Shown here: positions 21,181-31,770 of the stretch, piece after piece
Numbering within the stretch: the first letter of the stretch is position 1
Layout of the letters: every line of letters starts with the position of its first letter
Origin: Perognathus longimembris pacificus
Taxonomy: Eukaryota > Chordata > Mammalia > Rodentia > Heteromyidae
Assembly (NCBI RefSeq): GCF_023159225.1
Contig: NC_063161.1
Span: 74,304,767 to 74,368,766, forward strand
Direction of reading: 5' to 3'
Length of the DNA stretch: 64,000 nucleotides
The notes under the pieces: generated by a model
Seen by the model: the letters and a program-made list of their open reading frames with translations, nothing else
Databases searched by the model: none
What the model was told of the DNA's origin: nothing
Position numbers and translations under genes: made by a program

Positions 21181-23026
21181 AGTTCTCTCATTTTTTTAGT
21201 TTTTTTTAGTTTTCTCGTTTCTTCACTTTTCTGTCAGAAAGTTCTCAATATCTGAGAATAGGTAGGTGAAGCTACCTCCCTTTAAGGGGTGTTTCCTAAG
21301 GTTGGAATGTCCAAAGTGAGTGCAGAAATTATACCTTGTGGAACCCCACCTCCTCTGAGGAGCATTTGCTTGGAGGATTGTTGTCTCATGAGGAGACAGG
21401 AGAAAACCTGGAAGCAAACTGTAGTTGTGTGAAGATGGCAGCCTGTCAGGAAGATCCCCTCAGGGAGGAGAGCCACGCTTCTTCTGCTTCCTGGAGTGGG
21501 GCTACACCCACAAGGCACCATGGGGTGAGCTCCAATGGCAGGGCCCTGTGTGGTCAGGAAGGAGCAGGTGTTTTGGAATGCTTGGAAATGACAGGAATGA
21601 GACTTAAAAGGGGCCAGATCTCCAGGGGTCATACTAGGTTTGTATTCTGTAGAGAAAGTGAGGAAGCACTCCTGAAGGGTTTCAAATGGAAGGTTTCAGA
21701 TATGTATGTGTGTGTCAGGTGCCATGTAGAAAATGGCTTTCTCTTTTTAAGCATGAGATTAGTGGTAGAAACATTCCAGACAAAATGATTGTAGTGACAG
21801 CACATTGAGAGAAGTAAGGTAATTGTGAGGATACTTGGAGTGTAGAATAGAGCAACCTGGGTAGTTGAGTCATGAAGTGGGTCTATAGAGAGCTTTCAGT
21901 GGTTACTGCCTTGTCCAACAAAGCAAAGAATCACCCTAAACTTCCCCTCCGGTGAGCTATGTTGGTTTAGGGAGATGCCTGGCACAAACTTAGGTTTCAG
22001 GCCTGCCACTGGCCTGTGGAGTTCAGCGTTGGAAATGATGGTTTTCAAGTGGCCAGGGGGTTGTAAGTAACGAGGCAGTGGGTCTGTGGGTGTGAGTGCA
22101 CAGCCACTTGTAGCACACACATAGGTCACTCTTCTGTGTAGTCATGCTTCCAATTTCCCTGTTTTCAAGAAAAAGGATATGATGATTAGTACAAGTGCTA
22201 GGCATTGATAGTCTTGCTTTGTGCATGATTTACATATAGGACTATAGAGCTGACTGAGTGCACAGCAATAAATACATAAATCTCATCCATCCATGATATA
22301 CTCCTCTCATTAGTATTAGTGCAGGCATATTACATATTCCTTTGGACTACAGTGTAATTTTAGAAAACTCTGGATAAACAGCTTTCTTTTTTATTTACTG
22401 CTCTGCGCTTCTCTGATTGCTTTTGCGGTAGCATAAACCTGCATCTTGCTTTAATCATCTCCTCTCAGAACGCTGATGATTCCAAAGCCCTCTTAGAATA
22501 CATCTGAGCCCTCCCATGAGTTTAAGGCCATTTCAAGGGCACATGGCCCTGGCTGGCAGTGCGGGATGTTTGGGGGACACCGTGGTATCTGTCCATGTGC
22601 TTGAAATAGTCATCATCCTCTCTGCTAGTTGCCGTGACCCCTTCAGTCACAGGTTGTGGGTCATGCAACATAATGGCCAGACCCCAGTGTGAAATAGTGA
22701 AGTATGTGTGACTCCATGTCTGAATTTCTGTGTCCAGCAAAGCACAGTGGCTCAAAGAGGAGATGAAGTTCAGAGGAGCTCCAGGAACTAGTGGGCCTCT
22801 GAAGGCCAGCGTGTTGGTGTTGCATCCTGGTAATCACGCACAGGAGGTGGTGTGCAAAGAGTGGAAGCCAGTTCTGTCCAGGTGAGACCCCATGGCAGTA
22901 CAAATAGAGGACGGGCTTTTACTAGAGTGTATCCGGTTCCCAGGCCCCATGCAGGGGAGTACTGGGGATGTTTAGATACTCAATTTGTATAAAATTTCAA
23001 GGAGGAACCACATAACTTCCCAACCA
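21181..23026. other. unique non-coding sequence
   Basis: No gene is recognised. Overlapping frames at 21282-21788 (116 and 150 codons on opposite strands) resemble nothing known to me. Confidence 0.5.
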
Positions 23027-23440
23027 TAGGAGTCAGTTTTCCACTGCCTGTGACAAAATACTTGAGAAACTCAGCTTCAGGAGGACGGTTCGTCTTGGTT
23101 CCTGGTGTCAGACTTCCTGGGACATCAGGTAAGTGGAAGAGCAAACCTCATCTCAGGATGATGGAGAGCAGAGGGAAAGGGAGAAAGATCCAGAGACAAG
23201 GTATCCCCTTCAAAGTCACACCCCCAGAGAATTGCTTCCTCCAACCAACACCCCCCCCCGACACACCCCTTCAGTTCTGAACTCCCTGTTGAGTTTATTT
23301 GTTTACTGTTGATCTCAAGCTACTACTCATGAGTTCAGCTCATGATCCAGGCGCATCTCTTGACTTGATGGCTTTCAGAATCATGCCTTCAACTCATGAG
23401 TCTTTGAGGGACACTTCAGGTCCCAACCATAATACAAGCA
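23027..23440 (-). repeat. MaLR-like LTR, reverse orientation
   Basis: gtcagttttccactgcctgt, gacaaaatacttgagaaact, gaggacggttcgtcttgg and, at the other end, gagtctttgagggacacttc and caaccataatac follow the antisense layout of ERVL-MaLR LTRs. The middle is decayed and holds a C run near 23250. The family is inferred from memory of the consensus. Confidence 0.6.
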
Positions 23441-26114
23441 ATTCAGTCTGTATCTGAAAGAATAGCATATGGGTTGCCAATGACATTTTTAAACCATGTA
23501 CCTCTAGTATACTTTTCAATTTTCATTAAGCACTGCAAATACTTAATATGTCTATATGAGGCTCATTCAAAACAACCTGTTAATTGTCTTTCCCATCGTG
23601 GTGAAGGTCATGTCATGTGGCTGTGCAGCCTCCCCTGTAGTCTCACCTCCCAGCCATCCTGTAGTCTTGAGTAAATGTCCGCAGGAACATCCTCCAATGC
23701 CTCTGGCTTTCTGTAAAGCTAACAATTCATCAGGTGATTACTGAATTGATCTTTGCCATCTTTATTAACCAAAAGGATGCCTGTACTCTCATGTGCATAC
23801 TAGAGGTTTAACAACTTAGTGCAGTGCTATACTGGTGAAATATTTGGTAGACAAGTACATCTGTTCTATTTACTGCAAGACCATGAGGCAGCTGAGAGAG
23901 GAGGTAGCACCTGCTCTGTGAAGATGCCAGGTATGGTTTTGATGAACTCTTGCTTTACGAAGGACACTAGGTCTTCTTGCCACAAGAGTGCTCTTTGTTC
24001 TCCCTCTTCTCACGTATTCAGATTATTGACTTGACCACTTGGCAGAGTCCAGCCTCTCTAGCATCCTAATTCATGGAACAATTCCCAAATGACCCCGTTA
24101 GCCTTCTAGAGCTTTGCCTGTGACAGCTGGCTTGGAGATGCTGAGGAAAGGTGGCTGCCAGCGTGTTCTTCCCCATGATGTCAGCTTACTAACATTCCAC
24201 TGGCAGTATGTCATGACTTGTCCACACATGGCTGTCAGCATCACATGGGGACATTTGTAAAGCAGCCTTCCTCCACAGCTGACACCAGCAGGTTGAAGAA
24301 GAATGCACTGGCTCCCAACTGTTTATTCTTCCTGAGCCCTACCATTGCCTTTTGCAGTATTTCTAATGAAACTGTGACTTTCTTTTAAAAAGCAGGTTCT
24401 TCTTTGATGGAGCTGTGATTTGCAATAATCTTGTCATGCCAAGCTCAAAATACAACTAAATGAAGACATTTGTGGAAGGGAATGATTGTAAATTGCATGC
24501 AAATTTCAACTCTCGGCTTGAATTAATCAATGTGGAAACAGGACTTGTGCATTTCTGATATAACGATGCTGAGACAAGCCTCATGGAGTTCTAGTTCCAT
24601 GGGAATTAGTCTTTTATTTTTATTTTAATCTCCCTTCTTTTGCTTGAAGACAAAAGTGCTGGGTTTTTGTTGTTGGTGTTCATTTTTTGAGTCTTCTAAC
24701 AATGACTTCTTTTGGGGATAGAGAGCTGTTGTAAAGGGAGCAAGTAACATCAAGCCTCTAACTTTTCCCATGGTGTCACCTGGCATTTCCTGTTTAATTT
24801 GTTGTGCTTGTTTAATGAATATTTCCCAGTTTGTTCCCTTTATTTCTCCCCCCACTGAAAATTCTAAGGCTTCTATGAGCCAAGTAGGTGATGCAGTCAC
24901 CATGATAGATTCGATATGGTATGTCATCTCACTTCTTAGGGTGAACAGTGGATTTCTAAGGAGATCTAGCTCATGTTTGATGGATGTTCTTCAATTATTA
25001 TTGTTTTTTATTATTGCCATTGTGAGCTTTTTAGTGTTGACTTACATTCACCATCTTTATCCTTTGCTTTGATGGGCAGGGTTTTATTCCTATGCTAGGC
25101 TATTACAAGGTATAGTACCCTTACATCATTTGTTCCCCACTTTTACTTCAAGTTGTGCCAGTCAAGAATTTGAGGAAAGAAGACATTATCACTGGCATAT
25201 TTTGTATCACCAGTGCATCCATGTTAGACCTGTAAATCCTCATATCTGACAACTTCCTTGCCAGCCCCTTTGGAGTGCCTTAAGAGTGTCTTATTTATAG
25301 CCCAGGTTATGCCCCAGTGGGCACTACTCCACAAACCTGCAGTGACATCCAGTGGCCTTGTGGTGTAATTTTTTTAACAGAATTTTCCAAAAGGAATTAC
25401 AAAGGCAGATTTGCCCGTCAAAGAACTATACTGTTGGGGCCATTGAAAGGCTCCCTAAATGCTTTATCTTACCTTCAGCTGCAGTTCTTTTCTCTCGTAG
25501 GGTTTCCAAGAGAAGGAACAAGCACTTCCTGGAGTCCGAAACTTCCAATGAGATCTTATTAAATTGAGGATAGTTGTTTTTGTTTGTTTGTTTGTTTTCT
25601 TTCTATTATCTTTAAGTAGTTGTACAAAGGAGTTGTTAATTAACAAAACAGTTTATGAATACAGTATATCTTGATAAATGTCAGTTGTTTCTAAAGACAA
25701 GTCAGAAAAAATAAAGACAAGTTTTATTTTAAAAATAATCTGTGGGGCAGAATTCTGTTTTTTGGAAAATGTTTGAGAAGTAGACAAGGACTATTAGTTT
25801 GGGCTCCTGCTTGAGGACTTCAGAAGTCCTATGTTCTTGTTCCTCCTCCTGGTTCTTGTGCTGTTTTCTTGAGGGTCTTGACTGGGCCTACTTATGCATT
25901 TTCTCAAACATCCAAGAGCCAAGTAGCTCCTGATCCAATTGTTGTATTTGAGTATGTAATTAGAAGAAAGAATATAAAAATGATATACCACCATTATAAA
26001 GGTTCTACACGTTAGAAGGAGACACAGAGTAAATATAACAGCTCAAATCTTGTCTGTTTTTATAGAAACAACCCATATTAACAATCCCTGAGCCTCTTCC
26101 TTTGTATGTGTATT
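23441..26114. other. unique non-coding sequence with two points of interest
   Basis: No confident gene is seen. A 100-codon minus-strand frame (24625-24927) has protein-like composition but no recognised family. A stretch at 24400-24560 contains an octamer ATGCAAAT and AT-rich homeodomain-like words. A (TTTG)n run lies near 25577-25600. Confidence 0.45.
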
Positions 26115-26425
26115 AAAAGAAGTAGGTGTGGTGCTCCATGACCATCATCCTAGCTACTTGGAAGAAAGAGGATGGAAGCTTGAGGCTGGTCTAGGTAGAA
26201 AGTTGGCAAGAACAATCCAAATGTGATGGCTGTAATCCCAACTACAAGGAAAGTAGCAGTTGTAGGATTTCGCTCCAGGGTTCAAAGCCTGAGCAAAAAC
26301 CATGAGACCCAGTCTGATAACTACTAAAGAAAAAAGCTGAGGTTAGAAGTTTGTTTCAACTGGTAGAGTGCTTTCCTAGCAAGCACAAGACACTGAGTTC
26401 AAACTGCAACACCACCAAATAAATA
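26115..26425 (+). repeat. B1-type dimer plus ID-like composite SINE, decayed
   Basis: Two B1-like units appear (ccatcatcctagctacttgg ... gaggctggtctagg, and ggctgtaatcccaactac ... ggttcaaagcctgagc). An ID-like part follows with ctggtagagtgctttcctag and gagttcaaactgcaac. Many substitutions show it is old. Confidence 0.65.
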
Positions 26426-26644
26426 ACTTCATTTAAAGAAGGAAAGAATAGTAGACTAGAAGCTCACAGTTACATGTGTCTCATTACCCCAGGATGGGAA
26501 ATGAGCAGGTCTGGCCAGTGAGGGAGGACAGGATGGGTCCACAGCATGTAATGGGGAACACTGACCCCCTTGGCTTGAGCTAACTTGCTTTAGATCCGTT
26601 CAGTGAGCTCGGAATGGGTCAGCACAGTTCATACATTTAAAGAT

Positions 26645-26691
26645 ACCAGATGAGCTAAGGACATGGGAGAGCACTTGCTTCAATCCACAGC

Positions 26692-26757
<66 letters not shown>
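26645..26757 (+). repeat. ID-like fragment followed by (AC)n microsatellite
   Basis: gatgagctaaggacatggga, gagcacttgcttcaatcc resembles an ID body. From 26693 an (AC)n tract with three A-A interruptions runs to 26757. The tract probably grew from the SINE tail. Confidence 0.6.
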
Positions 26758-27846
26758 GCAACAAAATAAAGAATTAAATATCCAGGACAAGATGTCACAT
26801 AGTTGAGAATTAAGAAGACTAAATGTAGCACAAAGAAATGAAACAGTGTTGTGACCTGGTACTAGGCATATTTTTACCAAAGGTGAGTGTTATATTCCAT
26901 GAAGAGGAGATAAGGGTCCTGAGTAACTTTCACAGATGATACTAAGTACAGATTTGCCATTAAGATTTTCCCTGTCATGCCCTGTGCCATTGTGAAGGGG
27001 CAGTGGTCCTGAGTGGTGACACTGCTGTGAAGAAAGGACTTGAAATTTCCCCTGCTTTAAAATGAAACCAGGAGAAAACCATCTACCCTAAAGACAGATT
27101 ACTGTGCCATGATTCCACACTGATAGAAAGCAGAGGTGCTACCCCTGGCAGAGAAACAGAAAACTGCCAGGCCCTAGATATTCCATCCACCTTGCTTCCT
27201 AGGAAGCAATGGTTGCCTCTTGTTGTGGGAGAAGCAGAAGTGCCACAGGGCCAGATGAAGACTAAGCTAGTAGTAGGAGGCCCATGAACTAGGGGAGCTG
27301 GTACTCCACAGCAGACCTTGAAGCTTAAGAAAGAGTAGCAGCCTGGTGCTGGAGGAGTGGCAGGTGAGCAGGAAGGGACTGGGACAGGCAGATAGCACAG
27401 AATGCCAGTGTTTTGGTCCTGTTGTAGTTCAGGGTGGATGATGAGCAATGAAAAGCTCGTATCTATCCAAATTCATTTTTGTTTCTGGACACTTCTACAT
27501 TTTCAAAAGAGTTATGAAAGAGTAGAGCTATCAGATAACACCTTACTTGGTTTTACCTATTCTGTTAATATATTACATTAATATTATACATTTACCACAA
27601 CTAATGACTTTTTACTGTTATGTTACTGTTTATTAACTTTAGCTTTAAATTCATATCCTTTTCTGTTTTATGCCATAGGCACTATGTTGTGTGTCCCTCT
27701 GACTCCTCAGCCATTCTACTTCCCAGACTTATTTTCTTTTTGATGAGCAGGATAGTTTTGATGAATGCTGGCCAAGTATTTTATAGAATGTTTCTTCACT
27801 GGTTGGTTTTTTAAATTGTTTTTCCCCTCAGTATTACACTCTGAAG
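26758..27846. other. unique non-coding sequence
   Basis: No gene or repeat is recognised. A 121-codon minus-strand frame at 27083-27448 is serine/proline-rich and looks like chance. Confidence 0.5.
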
Positions 27847-27860
27847 TTGGCCTCTGCTTT

Positions 27861-28899
27861 TTTTAAAAAAGAAAATTTATTGTCAAGGTGCTGTACAAAG
27901 GGGTTACAGTCACATATGTAAGGTAGTGACTATATTTGTTGTCAAACTTGTTACCTCTTCCTTCATTTTTCTCCCACCTTCCCTCCTTCCTAATCCCCTC
28001 CCCAAGTCATACAGTTAGTTTATAACATATTGTCTTGTTAGTATTGCTGTTGCATTGATTCCCCTTTTGCCCTTTGTCTCACCATTTTGATGTTCCCCTT
28101 CCCTAATTCAGAAAAACATATATACAATACCCAGGATACCAAAATCAAAGACAGTGAAAACAGAGACTAAACCATAGAGGAGATAAACAAAAGAAAAAAG
28201 AAATAACTCGACATAGTGTACTAAAAATAACAATAATGATAAACTGCTTATTTCTATATCTTGGAATTAATTTTGCTTAGCATCATCTTATGTGATCATA
28301 TATACATAGCTATTGAGCTATTGTGATCATCTGCTAGAACTATTCTAAACATATACTGATTATTACCAATGAGGGAAACCATAGAGTTTATGTTACTTTG
28401 GGTCTGGCTCATTTCACTTACTATGATTTTTTCCCATTTCCTTACAAATGGGGCAATATCATTCTTTCTGATAGAAGCATAGAATTCCATTGTGTATATT
28501 TACCACAATTTCTTGATCCCTTTATTTACTGAGGGGCATCTGGATTGGTTCCATAGTTTACTTATGGTAAATAATGTTACAGTGAACATGGTTGTGCTGG
28601 TAGCTTTAGTGTGGTCTTGCTTGTGATCCTTTGAGTAAATGCCCAAAAATGAGGTTTCTGGGTCACAGGGAGCTCTATGTTTAGCCTTTTGAGGAACCTC
28701 CATACCGCTTTCCAGAGTAAGTTTACACTCCCACCAACAGTGTAGTAGCGTTCCCTTTTGGCCACATCCCAGCCACCATCTGTTATTAGTTTTCTTGATA
28801 ATGGCCATTCTTACTTGGATGAGGTAGACTCTCAGTGTTGCTTTGATTTGCATTTCTTTTGTGGCCAAGGATGTTGAGCACTCCTTCATGTGCCTCTTT
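27861..28899 (-). mobile_element. 5'-truncated rodent L1 with perfect target duplication
   Basis: This is a 1.04-kb minus-strand L1 tail: a short T run, 3' UTR (aaggtgctgtacaaaggggt), then the ORF2 C-terminus in two frames (28296-28490 with [19 protein letters not shown], and 28500-28899 with [14 protein letters not shown]). The 14-bp target duplication ttggcctctgcttt is exact at 27847-27860 and 28900-28913. The frame is broken by stops and small indels, so it looks older than the copy at 19545 despite its clean duplication. Confidence 0.93.
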
Positions 28900-28913
28900 T
28901 TGGCCTCTGCTTT

Positions 28914-29149
28914 GAGTCCTCTGGATTCCTGGTTCTGGCACCAAGTCAGTACAGGCTCACATGGAGGAATTTTCAACCCTCAGAGCACTGAATTAACCAC
29001 AGCAGTAATAGTCCAGCACACACACAGTTCCTCAGTAGATCATTTAGGTGTCCTTATCCCAAACTCTGTTGACAGCCTGGAAAGTAGTTACTCATTTTCC
29101 AGCAGAAATTTATTCACTTCGCTTTCTTTTCCACACAAACTCTAGAAAA
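28914..29149. other. unique non-coding sequence
   Basis: This is a short unique gap between the young L1 and the old L1M. No motif is recognised. Confidence 0.4.
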
Positions 29150-31190
29150 AACAATTCCAAAACAATTCTGAGACACTTACAAACTTGAGATAAAGGAGGT
29201 AAGTTTTGTCAAGAGGTAAAATAGTTACCAAAAACAGGCATACAAACACCAGACAGCAACTTTGAAATAACTGAGATAGCCATAATAAAGTATCTATTGG
29301 ATGAGGCAAGCCACATGACTACATAATGAGGAGCTTCCATACAGAGATAGAATCTGTGTGGGCCAATAGAAACGTGGGCGTGGATATAAAACTTTCTGTG
29401 GATTTCTCAGTGGGCTGGGGTGAAAGAATGAGGGATTTTGATTCAGACAAATGGCAGAAACTTTTTAAAATGAAAACGCCAACAGAAGATTGAAACAGCA
29501 TTGCGTGTGGGAGATTGTCCAAGAGGCTAATGTATTTGAAGAGAGAGAGAGAGCAGAGGAAGTACTTGAAAAGGAAGTGGCTAAGAATTTTCCAGAATGG
29601 AAATTATCAAACCACGGATACAGCAGTAAGAATAAATGCAGAGAGAAGCACACCCATGTATATTGAGGTCAAACTGCGAAAACCAGACAAGGAGCTACCC
29701 TCAGAACTCCTCACAGAAAAAGAAAATACTACATTCAGAGAAAAATAGAGTTATGTGCTCAGCAGTCTCTGTATTGTTAATTATATAATCCGGGAGATGA
29801 TGAAGTAATATCCTTAGGTGGAAAAGAACAAATATCTTCGGCCTAGAACTGTATATTTAGGAAATATATCTTTCAGAAAGAAAGGCAAAGTTAAAACTTT
29901 GTCAGACAAATATCATTAGAGGAGCCTTTTCTTTTGATGGTGGTACTAGGGTTTGGATTTAGGGCTTTCTCCTTTCTATACCCTCTACCCTTGGGCCATA
30001 AATTGTCCAGTCCTTTGTGCTTGGGTTATTTTTCTCACTTCTTTTGCCAGTACTGGCCTGGATATCAGTTCTTTTACTTACACTTCTGCCGTAGCTAGGC
30101 TGATAAATGTTCACCATCGTGCCCAGCCTTTTCTGTTGAGATGGGGGGAGGGGCTGGCCTTGATATCTGGTCCTCTTTTCAACTACCAAGCAACAAGTAC
30201 TTAAGGAATGAGCCACGGCCCCCTACACCAAGGTAACTTTCTGATAGCAGACTAGAACTGTAGAAAATGTTAAAAAGAATCTCTTCAGGTGATAGAAATA
30301 TACTACTACATAAAATATATCGTTTTTATATCAAGGAAGGAAGGACACGAACTATAAAAATGCAGATAAATAAAAAAGCCATTTTCCTCTTTTAATATTT
30401 GGAAAAGAGACTAGAGCAAGGTTTGAAAAAAAATAAAATACCTGTCAGCAAAATCCAGTTTCTGGCTTGTTTCCATGTAGCCCATAAGCCAAGAATGGTT
30501 TTATTTTAAGGATTTGAAGAAAAACCTTGGGGAAAACCTTCAAATCAATCAACATGCAACAGAGACCATAGATAGCTTACAAAGCTTACTACTCACTACC
30601 TGGTCCTGGTGTGAAGAAAAATAATAATTATGTGTGGTGGGGGTTGCAATGTCTGTCAAAGAGTCTGGCGATAGTAGCACAATGGATAGCAAGAAGGAAC
30701 TGGAGATATCCTGTTGTAATTTTTCTGTGCTGTGTATAAAGCAGTAAGATAAAATTTCAAGGCATACTATAAGTTAGAAACATCTGCTATAAACCCTAGA
30801 GCAGCCATTGGCGAAAAAGATAAAGGAAATGTACTTAACAAGCCAATAAAAGAGATAAAATGAAATCATAAAAATGGTCAATTAATACAAAAGAAGGCAG
30901 GAAATAGAAACAAGTGAAAATTCTTTTAAAGTATAATGGTAGCTGGACTCGCTCTATTGATGACTCTATTAAATATAAGCAGCCACTTAAGGAACGATTA
31001 TAAATTGAATGGAAAATCAAACCTAATTTTGTTTGTTTGCAAAAACATGTTTTAACCTTAGAGACATAACAAAGTTAAAACACGTCATATAAACCTTAAT
31101 GAACAGAAAATTGGAGTAACTATTAGTGGTAGATAAAGTAAACTTTGAAACTACATGGATATCAGAGATAAAGCTTGGTGTCACAGACCA
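29150..31190 (+). repeat. ancient L1M copy (5' side of ORF2 and upstream), interrupted by a SINE
   Basis: Words that mark old mammalian L1 appear in order on the plus strand: gaggaagtacttgaaaag, aattttccagaatgg, aggtcaaactgcgaaaacca, actgtatatttaggaaata, gtcagacaaatatcatt, then after the SINE gaaaatgttaaaaagaat, aaaccctagagcagccat, aagccaataaaagagataaa, aaaagaaggcaggaaatag and agataaagtaaactttgaaa. A SINE splits it at about 29935-30225. No frame survives. The left limit is approximate. Confidence 0.75.
29935..30225 (-). repeat. ID/B1 composite SINE, decayed, inside L1M
   Basis: ggtggtactagggtttgg, ttagggctttctcc and ccagtactggcctggatatc, with gtagctaggctgataaatgt and caccatcgtgcccagcc near the right, match a reversed ID-plus-B1 composite. 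It may contain two B1 units. L1M sequence resumes after it. Confidence 0.6.
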
Positions 31191-31536
31191 CATAATTACA
31201 AGGGGGGTAGCAGTGGAAGGAAGCAGTTCATTCCCAGTTCATCTCAGCAGAGCCCCAGCGTGGATGAAGCACAAATACTACCAGAACTTCATGGAGGCTG
31301 GACCTGTCATGGTGGGGAGATTCTGACACTTTGCTCAGAGCTGATGGACAAGTTACCACAAACCAGGATGGCTCCAGAAGACCTGAACAGCACCTCACCC
31401 CAGCACCACCTTCACCCAGCAATGACACCCCACCATTAGTTTGGTTTGTTTCCATCATTTAGATGACTGTATACAGCAGACATGGCAAACCTTGTGTTCA
31501 ATGTTTATGTTCCACCTTACAAATACATCATAGGAT
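31191..31536. other. unique non-coding sequence
   Basis: Short overlapping frames only. Nothing is recognised. Confidence 0.4.
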
Positions 31537-31770
31537 TTTAAAAGTTATTATTATTAAGGAATTGTACAAAGGGGTTACAATTCCATAAGTCAGGTTGTGT
31601 ATGATTACAGTATTTCTTGGTCATCATCATCCTTCCTTCATCCCCCCCCCCCCCATTTTTTCCTGCTGGTCCTACCTCAAGTTATGTTGCTTATTTTTTT
31701 TCCATAGTGCACATTGAATGTAAATGAATGCATTTGCTCACTCTTCCTCCCTTCATTCCTGTGCCAATTG
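31537..31770 (-). repeat. L1 3' UTR fragment, older copy
   Basis: ggaattgtacaaaggggtta and ttccataagtcagg match the 3' UTR words of the L1s at 19560 and 27870, with more differences. A C run lies at about 31644-31655. Only the tail of the element is present. Confidence 0.65.
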
